Assembly (NCBI RefSeq): GCF_900103275.1 | Contig: NZ_FNGP01000004.1 | Location: forward strand, 124,001-188,000 | DNA: 64,000 bases | Direction: 5' to 3' | Source of the DNA: Tessaracoccus oleiagri | GTDB taxonomy: Bacteria > Actinomycetota > Actinomycetes > Propionibacteriales > Propionibacteriaceae | Part shown: piece after piece, positions 54,242-60,931 of the stretch | Position numbering within the stretch: the stretch's first letter is position 1 | Layout of the letters: every line of letters starts with the position of its first letter | Notes under the pieces: generated by a model | Databases searched by the model: none | Seen by the model: the letters and a program-made list of their open reading frames with translations, nothing else | What the model was told of the DNA's origin: nothing | Translations under genes and position numbers: made by a program

Positions 54242-55048
54242 ATGATTGCGCTCTCTGACAGCGATCGCCGCGCGCTCGAACGGATGACGGCGACATTCTC
54301 AACCCTCGAAGCTTGGCGTGTGCGGTCACGATGCGTGGAGGAACCTGAGCGGGGAAGTGAAGCAGCTCTAGATGATGCCATCTGGCGATGGATGCCACCA
54401 TCCGAGATCGCCCGACAGTCGCTTGTCGCCGCTACCCAGCACCTGAACTTGGCGAGAACAGCGATCGAGGCGAAGGACATCTACCCGAGTTCTCACTTCA
54501 CCGTTCTCCGCGGCGGTCTGGTCGGCGCTAGCCAAGCGCTGTGGATCCTAGGGCCGGACGACCGCGCTGAGCGACAGCAACGTGCGCTGCGGGTGATCGA
54601 TGAGTGGTATCGCCGCGCGTTGCAGCATGCCGCCGAGTACATGCCGCTCATTAATGATGTAAGTGACCGGCAGCAGATGCAGCGGAGCATGGCCCACATG
54701 CAAAGACGTCGAGACGACGCACGCCAGCTCTGGCGGAAGACGTCAACTCTTACAGAGAGGCAGACCTTGGAGTTGACAGATGTCATCGCGTGGTCGGCAT
54801 CCGAGGTTCTGAATGACCCCGTACGTGCGGCTCTTGTGAGGCCGTTGTGGCAGCAGCTCAGCGGAGATGCGCACGCGTTGGGTTGGGCCGTCATGACCCG
54901 CAGCTCGCTGGTTGAGCGCCAAGCCGGAGGTATGGCGGTGTTCGCCGCGGGCGGTGACTTGCAGCGCGTTGGTCAGGCATTCACCTTAAGTTACAGAATC
55001 CTGAAGACCGGCTGGTCTTTGTTCGACCGCAGGTGTGAGGGGCTCTAG
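54242..55048 (+). CDS. Uncharacterised helical accessory protein
   Basis: The 268-residue product appears mostly alpha-helical, without signal peptide or clear membrane span. Conserved-looking blocks are YPSSHFTVLRGGLVGASQALWILGP-type sequence near residue 95, ERQQRALRVIDEWYRRALQHA, and LSGDAHALGWAVMTRSS. I recall similar unannotated actinobacterial proteins but no function. ATG 54242 lies six bases after GACACT; ATG 54206 and 54224 in frame would be alternatives. It sits 87 bases after the previous accessory gene on the same strand. Confidence 0.6.
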   Translation: MIALSDSDRRALERMTATFSTLEAWRVRSRCVEEPERGSEAALDDAIWRWMPPSEIARQSLVAATQHLNLARTAIEAKDIYPSSHFTVLRGGLVGASQALWILGPDDRAERQQRALRVIDEWYRRALQHAAEYMPLINDVSDRQQMQRSMAHMQRRRDDARQLWRKTSTLTERQTLELTDVIAWSASEVLNDPVRAALVRPLWQQLSGDAHALGWAVMTRSSLVERQAGGMAVFAAGGDLQRVGQAFTLSYRILKTGWSLFDRRCEGL

Positions 55049-55368
55049 CCGCTCAGGAAGAAGGAATAGCTCGCGGTCCGAGTTGGTCGGGGCGGAGGTT
55101 CTGGCTCACTGTCCAGCCGCGATGTGCGGGGGTTGGCCGTAGGGCTGCAGGTTCCCAACACGACCGCCCTCGATTGCCGTTCGTGGTGCACACGCTCGCG
55201 ATGCGAGCAATCCGTGCATGAAGGCCGAGTTGGTTGGTGTCGGCAGCAGTTGGCAGGTGCCGCCTGGTGGTTGGGACGCTCTAGCTGGCCTGTGCACTGA
55301 AGGCATGGCTCTGACGAAGCGGTTGGCCCGCCTCCATGTCTACTCTTCGAGCGCCGTCGACAGCCCGA
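55049..55368. other. Intergenic region without recognised gene
   Basis: About 320 bases between the helical accessory gene and the Shedu promoter. The frame of the Shedu gene stays open from ATG 55218, but this part has poor codon use and no homology and the promoter signal lies after it. I see no tRNA, terminator or repeat. Confidence 0.5.
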
Positions 55369-55374
55369 TAGGGT
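55369..55374 (+). promoter_or_regulatory. -10 box of the Shedu operon
   Basis: TAGGGT is six bases before ATG 55381, the same spacing as the other leaderless starts of this window. No good -35 box is seen 17 bases upstream. Confidence 0.45.
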
Positions 55375-55380
55375 GTGCGA

Positions 55381-55404
55381 ATGATGAACGAAGCGGTTCT
55401 ATGA
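55381..55404 (+). CDS. Seven-codon leaderless ORF overlapping the Shedu start
   Basis: ATGATG opens an ORF encoding MMNEAVL whose TGA stop overlaps the ATG of the Shedu gene (ATGA). The predicted message starts at this ATG. The Shedu ATG itself has no ribosome-binding site, so a ribosome ending this short ORF could re-initiate there. Coding status is inferred only from position. Confidence 0.4.
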   Translation: MMNEAVL

Positions 55405-56690
55405 CGACGGTACCCCGCTGGCAGTTGGTTGCTGACAGCCTCGAACGTCAAGCATCAGGGCCTTCGGCCCAACAGTTGAGCGCCGCGAAGAGCCTCGGAG
55501 TGGACCTCCCTGTCTCGCTGCCAGCCCCCGTGGCGGCAGTGGTGCTGCGCTACCGACTATGCACCGAGTTGAGACTCGCGTTTCGATCCGCTGACGGAAT
55601 CCCCGCGGTGCTCCGGGACATTGAGGACGAGCTGGGTGTTTCACGCACCGAATCACTTCTCACAGATACAAGTGAAGAGGTAAGCGCCTGGTTTGAGTCG
55701 AGGTACATCCTCAAGACAGTTCGCGGCCTGCGGAATCTGAAGCCCGAGGTCGGCGATGTTGTTTCTTGTGCCGGTTGGCGGGAGGGCGAACGGAGGGTCA
55801 TATCGACCATCCAGGACAGTGGCCGGATCTTTATGAAGCTGAAGCCAGTTCGGAGCGCATGGCCGAACCACCTCGAAATGGTGGCGCGCGTCGGGTCTCC
55901 CCAATATGAGGCGGCCGTCAAGAGCGCCGGTGATTCCGTACTCAACTCGACCGTGTCAACCTCAACGAACCTAGACAACTTCGGTCTCCTGTCGCAGTAC
56001 GAACTGAATAGCCACATACCGACGCCGGAGGCGATTCGCGCGCTCGAAGAGTTGCTCGAATCGGGGGAGCGGCGGGAGGAGCCGCTGCAAGTGGTGCTGA
56101 CCCAGTATCCCGAGTTGCTAGCTTCGACCGTTGTCGGAGGATGGAAGACTTTCGTCATTCCGAAGCCGCGCCTTGGTGCGGAGCATGTCCCCGACTTTCT
56201 CATCCTAGGTATCAACAGCGTTGGTCCTCAGTGGCTGACGGTTGAAATTGAGGGTGCGCGGCACCAAATTCTGACCAAGAAAGGCAAACTCGCACAACAG
56301 ACGCGACACGCGATAGAGCAGGTCGAGGACTGGCGGGAATGGCTCACCCGCAATGTGAGCTACACGCAGATTGAGAAGGGGTACCACGGCCTCACTACGC
56401 GCGCTCCAGGCCTGGTCATCATTGGCCGTGATGACCCCTCAGCCGAGCGACAGGCCTCGAGGGCGCGCACTGAGGAGCAGGCCAGAATTGCAGTGCACTC
56501 CTGGGATTGGCTACTCCGCGGGGCGCGGAACTTGAGTGACCACGCTCTGTACAAGACTAAGTTCGCCATTGACAACCTGAATGAGCAGGCTGGACAGCAG
56601 GTAGTTGCGCTCCCAGTGTCACGCGCCTCCACGTTCGATGAGCTGCTCGCTGGGGACGAGGACGCGGAGTACAACCGGTTTCCCTGGTGA
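55401..56690 (+). CDS. sduA: Shedu-type (DUF4263) nuclease, putative phage defence
   Basis: Shedu proteins are single-gene phage-defence nucleases. Here the DUF4263 domain lies at about residues 210-345 of 429: PEAIRALEELLES, LTQYPELLAST, the core TFVIPKPRLGAEHVPDFLIL with Asp 265, WLTVEIEGARHQILTKKGK with Glu 282 and Glu 284 and Lys 293-294, and the helix HAIEQVEDWREWL. These are the PD-(D/E)xK residues of the family (ExE rather than ExK). The N-terminal 200 residues are a separate, mostly helical then beta-rich region I cannot assign; it may sense the trigger. The start is supported by the ATGA overlap with the short leaderless ORF. Codon use is less GC-biased than in neighbouring core genes. 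Confidence 0.82.
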   Translation: MTTVPRWQLVADSLERQASGPSAQQLSAAKSLGVDLPVSLPAPVAAVVLRYRLCTELRLAFRSADGIPAVLRDIEDELGVSRTESLLTDTSEEVSAWFESRYILKTVRGLRNLKPEVGDVVSCAGWREGERRVISTIQDSGRIFMKLKPVRSAWPNHLEMVARVGSPQYEAAVKSAGDSVLNSTVSTSTNLDNFGLLSQYELNSHIPTPEAIRALEELLESGERREEPLQVVLTQYPELLASTVVGGWKTFVIPKPRLGAEHVPDFLILGINSVGPQWLTVEIEGARHQILTKKGKLAQQTRHAIEQVEDWREWLTRNVSYTQIEKGYHGLTTRAPGLVIIGRDDPSAERQASRARTEEQARIAVHSWDWLLRGARNLSDHALYKTKFAIDNLNEQAGQQVVALPVSRASTFDELLAGDEDAEYNRFPW

Positions 56691-56978
56691 GCTGAGAGTG
56701 ACGGAGACGTGTCTGCCGACTGGCATGTCCTAAATCACTGGGCGATGTTCGCCCTGTGAGGCTGAGGGGGAGTCCAACATCCGCGGAGAATTCTGGGTCG
56801 CGGGTGGGTTTCCTTCGGAACTGGAGTGTCCGTCGCGCCAGGCGGGTGGGCGTACGTGCAGGAAGCCGGCCTGGGGCCAGGTCTGGAAGGGTGGGAGGGA
56901 TCGCGGGGTCCTGACTGGGTCGCTCATCCACGTGACCGAGACCGCCACACGGATGCACGCTCATGCCGCTGTGGTGCG

Positions 56979-57239
56979 TCAGCGGTAGACGTCCGCACGG
57001 TGCTCGATCGCGACGATCGTGACCCGATGATCGATCCGGTAAATGACCCGATAATCTCCTCGGCGTGCGCTGTGGAGGCCTTCAAGTTCGAAACGCAGTG
57101 GCTTGCCGACGGGTTGGGGATCATCCGCCACCGGCCCATAAATGAATTCGATGGCTGCGGTGGCCGCCTTCTCCGGTAGCCGCTGCAGCGCCCGCTTGGC
57201 CGTGGGCGTCCAAGCGATCTCGTACTGCTTGGCCATCAT
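56979..57239 (-). CDS. RelE/ParE-type toxin
   Basis: The 86-residue protein has the RelE fold pattern: YEIAWTPTAKRALQRLPEKAA, PVGKPLRFELEGLHSARRGDYRVIYRI and VTIVAIEHRADVYR at the end, with the Arg residues used by ribosome-dependent mRNA interferases. The ATG overlaps the antitoxin stop by ATGA, so toxin is made only after antitoxin. About 290 bases without a gene separate it from the Shedu gene, which points the other way. Confidence 0.9.
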   Translation of the reverse strand: MMAKQYEIAWTPTAKRALQRLPEKAATAAIEFIYGPVADDPQPVGKPLRFELEGLHSARRGDYRVIYRIDHRVTIVAIEHRADVYR

Positions 57240-57517
57240 GCGCGCAGGGATCCGAGGATGTCTTCTTTGCTGAGGACTTCGGCCTCACCGCTGACGAGTT
57301 CGGCCAGACTGTCGCGGACCTGGCCGATGAGCTTTGGCCGGCTCACAACTTCGAGAGTCTCTTCCAGCGAAGCCAGGTCCTCCGTGCTCATGACTACCGC
57401 CGCAGGCTTGCCGTGGCGAGTGATGACGATCCGGTTGTGCTGCCGCTCAACTTGATCGACCACCTCGGAGAGGTGGTTCTTCACATCCCGTAGGGCCATG
57501 GAGTCATCGATGTTCAT
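57236..57517 (-). CDS. Phd/YefM-type antitoxin
   Basis: The 93-residue protein has the Phd/YefM DNA-binding start (MALRDVKNHLSEVVDQVERQ, HNRIVITRHGKPAAVVMSTED) and a C-terminal arm that should wrap the toxin. It represses its own promoter in known systems. The ATG at 57517 lies seven bases after a TACACT box and has no ribosome-binding site; the longer frame to 57649 is not supported. Confidence 0.9.
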   Translation of the reverse strand: MNIDDSMALRDVKNHLSEVVDQVERQHNRIVITRHGKPAAVVMSTEDLASLEETLEVVSRPKLIGQVRDSLAELVSGEAEVLSKEDILGSLRA

Positions 57518-57524
57518 GACTACA

Positions 57525-57552
57525 AGTGTAGCTACATCGGGGCGTGGCTCAA
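57525..57552 (-). promoter_or_regulatory. Antitoxin promoter with palindrome
   Basis: On the minus strand TTGAGC (57552-57547), a 16-base spacer and TACACT (57530-57525) precede the antitoxin ATG by seven bases. CTACACTTGTAG, a palindrome with a two-base centre, covers the -10 box and is a likely antitoxin operator. Confidence 0.6.
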
Positions 57553-57602
57553 CATTCGCATGCTGGCTGCGGGACCATGGCGGTTGGCCATATGGTCGGC
57601 GC

Positions 57603-58025
57603 ATGAGACTCCCAGACGGCCCGGACCTCGGCCTGCTGCTGATCCGCACCGACTATTCCAGCCAGGATGCTTGGCACCGCGCCCTGGACGCAGCAACCGC
57701 GATCTACCCCGGGGACGATTGGCGCAATGGTGCCCTGCTGACGCCCGTGGAGGCACCCGAACTCAGCGCTCTCACGCCCAACGAAATTGTCCGCCTCGCG
57801 CGCGAGGGTTACTTGAGCGCCGTCGCAGTGGCCGATGAGCAGTCCATGAGAGATGGCACTATCCTGTTTTTGGACCTGAACGAGTTCGGCGGGGAAGTCG
57901 GGCGCACCTTCCGCGCCATCCCGCGAGAGATCGAGCCGATCACTGCGAACCTATCCCTGGCGAATATGGACTTCAGCGACTTCGCCGACAACGCGGACGC
58001 TGACGGCATCTTCCGTGGCTTTTAG
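57603..58025 (+). CDS. DUF6924 domain protein
   Basis: The 140-residue protein matches DUF6924: PDLGLLLIRTDYSSQDAWHRAL at the N-terminus, LTPNEIVRLAREG in the middle, and GRTFRAIPREIEPITANLSLA followed by NMDFSDFAD. It is cytosolic and acidic. The family is uncharacterised; members often sit beside toxin-immunity and other accessory genes. TATGGT lies six bases before the ATG, so the transcript is probably leaderless. It is divergent from the antitoxin gene. Confidence 0.78.
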   Translation: MRLPDGPDLGLLLIRTDYSSQDAWHRALDAATAIYPGDDWRNGALLTPVEAPELSALTPNEIVRLAREGYLSAVAVADEQSMRDGTILFLDLNEFGGEVGRTFRAIPREIEPITANLSLANMDFSDFADNADADGIFRGF

Positions 58026-58140
58026 CGCACCCTGCGACATCCGGTTCTACGCTGATCGAGGTTCCTTCCCCCCGGCGGGGGTCGGGCAGGAAGGGGCTAG
58101 GCATCGCACGACATCGGCGAAAGCCGGGCAGACTGAGGGC

Positions 58141-58704
58141 ATGGCTGATCACCGCTCGGCGGTACCGCTGGATAACCCTCGTTGGGCGACGCTCGGGACT
58201 CGTAATGGCCCCGGGGCCCAGCGGGTCCGCGACGCACTCCTAACCTTGCTCGATGCGCCGTCCGAGATGGCAGTGTTCAACGAGATGTGGCCCGAGATCT
58301 GTTCAGACGACACGACATTTGACGCCGCGTACGCAGCGGCTCCCTACTTGGTCTCTATGGCCGAGCTGGCGCCGATGCAGAATGCAGTGGAGTACCTGAT
58401 CGTGCTCGGCCTCATCGAGACTTACGCACAGGTCGTACCTGAGGACCTTGAATCCGCCTACCGTGACGCTCTTCGGGACGCTACGGAGCTTGCCCTTCGA
58501 CGACTCGACGAGTGCTCCATCGACCACACGCTTCGCTATCTATTGGGGGCAGTCGCGGCCTTCCGCGGGCGCCGAGACCTCGCAGGAGCGCTTGTGGACA
58601 TCGATCTCGTTCAGGAGACATGTCCCTCGTGCGGAACTCTCATTTTCCCGAGCGAACTCCAACAGATCACCCACCGCGACAGCCGAGAGGTGAGGGATCA
58701 GTGA
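58141..58704 (+). CDS. Uncharacterised immunity-like protein
   Basis: The 187-residue protein begins VPLDNPRWATLGTRNGPG and contains FNEMWPEICSDDTTFDAAYAAAPYLVSMAEL, a pattern seen in immunity-like proteins of actinobacteria that start with a short P-L-D-x-P-x-W motif. It ends with a CPSCG knuckle. CAGACT lies six bases before the ATG; an upstream in-frame extension has no such support. Function is not known; no matching toxin is visible next to it. Confidence 0.55.
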   Translation: MADHRSAVPLDNPRWATLGTRNGPGAQRVRDALLTLLDAPSEMAVFNEMWPEICSDDTTFDAAYAAAPYLVSMAELAPMQNAVEYLIVLGLIETYAQVVPEDLESAYRDALRDATELALRRLDECSIDHTLRYLLGAVAAFRGRRDLAGALVDIDLVQETCPSCGTLIFPSELQQITHRDSREVRDQ

Positions 58705-58784
58705 TGGGGAGCGCAGAATGCACGGACAGGCCGCCAGTACTTGGTGAAGGGCCAGAGTCGGCAAACGCAGGAGAACGAAGGACG

Positions 58785-59348
58785 ATGCGGTCGGGATTCA
58801 TCGCTGTGTTGGCGACCGCGCTCTTCACACTGTCAGGATGCGCGACGCCCGCTGCCGAAGTCTTCTACAACGCTTCCTACCCCGCGTTCGAGTCGGTCTC
58901 GGAACTGAAGGAGGCGGCTGACCTGGTCATCGAAGGCGAAATCATTTCCTCGGCCGTCAGGGAACTGGACATCGCGAGCGAACCGACCGGCGCGGCCGCT
59001 GACGACCCCGAGTTGAGCCCCAACGGCTCCGAGCGGGACACGCGCTCTGTGATGGTGTTCACCGTTCATGAGGTGCAGGTTCAGCGAGTGCTCAAGGGGT
59101 CCAGCATTGAAAGTGAGAGAGTCCAGGTTAAGGAACTCGGTGGGACGCTCGGGAAGACGGCGTACCTCACTGAAGGGGGCGTTCTCCTACGCGAGGGAGA
59201 GTCGTACGTCATGTTCCTGGAGACCTACGAGTCGACGCCTGCGAGCCTCTTGAATCCCGTCCAGGCCGCGTACCAGAACGTCCACGGCAAATGGACGTCC
59301 ATGGCCGGGAACTCGCTCGCGGTCGAAGACGTCGCCGAACTCTCTTGA
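58785..59348 (+). CDS. Uncharacterised lipoprotein
   Basis: The 187-residue product has a lipoprotein signal (MRSGFIAVLATALFTLSGCA, lipid Cys at the LSGC box) and a domain with ADLVIEGEIISSAVRELDIA and VMVFTVHEVQVQRVLKGSS, VLLREGESYVMFLETYE, which resembles secreted beta-barrel proteins of the kind that carry a VLKG turn. The ATG follows ACGAAGGACG with AAGGA. ATG 58704 in frame would put 27 polar residues before the signal and is rejected. Role unknown. Confidence 0.75.
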   Translation: MRSGFIAVLATALFTLSGCATPAAEVFYNASYPAFESVSELKEAADLVIEGEIISSAVRELDIASEPTGAAADDPELSPNGSERDTRSVMVFTVHEVQVQRVLKGSSIESERVQVKELGGTLGKTAYLTEGGVLLREGESYVMFLETYESTPASLLNPVQAAYQNVHGKWTSMAGNSLAVEDVAELS

Positions 59349-59496
59349 CCGTCTGGGGAGATCGTGAGCCGACTAGGAATCAGAGCGATCATGTTCGGCT
59401 CCGTAGCGGGAGCGGAGACGTTGCTCTCGGAGATTTTTCAGGGAGGGGCGCTCTCCGGCGAGAAGATTGTCAGAGGCGCCTGATCTAATAGTTCAC

Positions 59497-60921
59497 ATGA
59501 GCGAAACGCTGCGGAATCTGAGAGGCGCGATTGATGCCGCGCTGCTGGATCTGCGCGCGCTCAGAATCACCACCGACGAGGACGCCGCCGAAGTGAAGGG
59601 GGTGTTGGCGGAACTGGAGGTCGAGGAGGCGCGGCTCGCGGGCCTGCGGCTGGCGTTGGTGGGGGAGGCACAGCTGGCCGGGGCTGCGGCGGCGGTGGAC
59701 CAGGTGCGGAACTCGCCGCGCAGCACGAGCAGTCAGGCCGCTGGGGTGTTGAAGCTGGGCGCAGATTTGGCGGACCGGTTCTGGATCCTAGCCGAGGCGC
59801 TGGCCGAGGGTTCGATCTCGGTGGCGCAGGCCGAGGCGATCGTCACTGGATTGAAGCGGCTGCCCGTCGCGTTGGGGCGTACCCAGTTGGAGGGGTGTCA
59901 GCGGCAGTTGCTCGGCTACTGCGACGAGCTTGGCCCGGCCGAGCTGCGCCTCGCGGCGCTGCGGATGTGGGAACTCTACGACCCCGACGGCGCGGAAGAC
60001 GTGGAAGCGCAACGGCTCGCCCGTGAGGAGCGGCTCGCAAAAGCCGGCCGCGGGTTGCGGATGACCCCGGACCACCACGGCTCCATGCGGCTCACCGGCC
60101 AACTCCCGACGGCCGACGCCGCGCTCCTGCAGGCGCAGCTCGATGCCCTCATGCCGCCCGCCTCGTCGTACATGGACGAGAGGGAGGTGCCCAGCCCGGA
60201 GGCCAGGCGCGCGGACGCGCTGCTGCGCCTGGCGGCGATCGCCGCCGCCTCGGGCGACGTCCCGGCCCAGGGCGGGGACCGCCCGCATGTGCAGATCACC
60301 ATGCCGCTGTCCATGCTCACCGACGGGCTCGGCGCCGCGGGGGTGTTCGGGTTCGGCGGTGAGACGGTCTCGGCGGGGGAGGCTCGTCGGATGGCTTGCG
60401 ATGCGGGCCTGATCCCGCTTGTCCTGGGCTCGGCGTCGCAGCCGCTGGACGTGGGCCGGGAGTACCGGCTCGTCCCCAAAGCGCTGCGCACCGCGTTGAC
60501 CCACCGTGATCAGGGGTGCGTGTTCCCGCACTGCACCGCCCGGCCCGCCGCGTGCGAGGCGCACCACATCCAGCCGTGGTGGGCGGGCGGCGACACGTCG
60601 CTGCAAAACTTGGTCTTGTTGTGCGCGCACCATCACCGACTCGTGGAGCCGGACCCCGAGCGAGCGCCGGAGTGGCAGTGGCAGATCACGATCGACGAGG
60701 CCACCGGCAGACCGATCTTCGTCCTGCCCAAGCACGTCGACCCGGCCCGGCGGCCACGACAACACCGCCGATTCACGCTCCAAGAGATGACGCCACCACC
60801 ACCGGCGGAGGGACGAGTCTGCCCAGAACCAGAGCCGGACCCGTGGCACCCGTGCGACGACGACCCATGGCACCCCGAACCTGCGGAGCCCGCGACCTCG
60901 GCGGCACCGGCGCTCCGGTGA
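59497..60921 (+). CDS. DUF222 / HNH endonuclease family protein
   Basis: The 474-residue protein belongs to the DUF222-HNH (13E12-like) family that is repeated in many actinobacterial genomes. The N-terminal helical DUF222 region has LAEALAEGSISVAQAEAIV and MRLTGQLPTADAALLQAQLDAL; the C-terminal HNH nuclease has RDQGCVFPHCTARPAACEAHHIQPW and NLVLLCAHHHRLVEP with the metal and catalytic His residues. Relatives move with mobile elements, but their role is unclear. The ATG lies five bases after TAATAG and lacks a ribosome-binding site. Confidence 0.9.
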   Translation: MSETLRNLRGAIDAALLDLRALRITTDEDAAEVKGVLAELEVEEARLAGLRLALVGEAQLAGAAAAVDQVRNSPRSTSSQAAGVLKLGADLADRFWILAEALAEGSISVAQAEAIVTGLKRLPVALGRTQLEGCQRQLLGYCDELGPAELRLAALRMWELYDPDGAEDVEAQRLAREERLAKAGRGLRMTPDHHGSMRLTGQLPTADAALLQAQLDALMPPASSYMDEREVPSPEARRADALLRLAAIAAASGDVPAQGGDRPHVQITMPLSMLTDGLGAAGVFGFGGETVSAGEARRMACDAGLIPLVLGSASQPLDVGREYRLVPKALRTALTHRDQGCVFPHCTARPAACEAHHIQPWWAGGDTSLQNLVLLCAHHHRLVEPDPERAPEWQWQITIDEATGRPIFVLPKHVDPARRPRQHRRFTLQEMTPPPPAEGRVCPEPEPDPWHPCDDDPWHPEPAEPATSAAPALR

Positions 60922-60931
60922 GCCCGATGCA

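Noticed and set aside
55218-55400. Longer Shedu protein starting at ATG 55218
   Set aside because: The added 61 residues look non-coding, and the TAGGGT box and ATGA overlap place transcription and translation starts downstream.
56691-56978. Short frames between Shedu and the toxin gene
   Set aside because: They have no homology, no start signals and poor codon use; I see nothing functional in the 288 bases.
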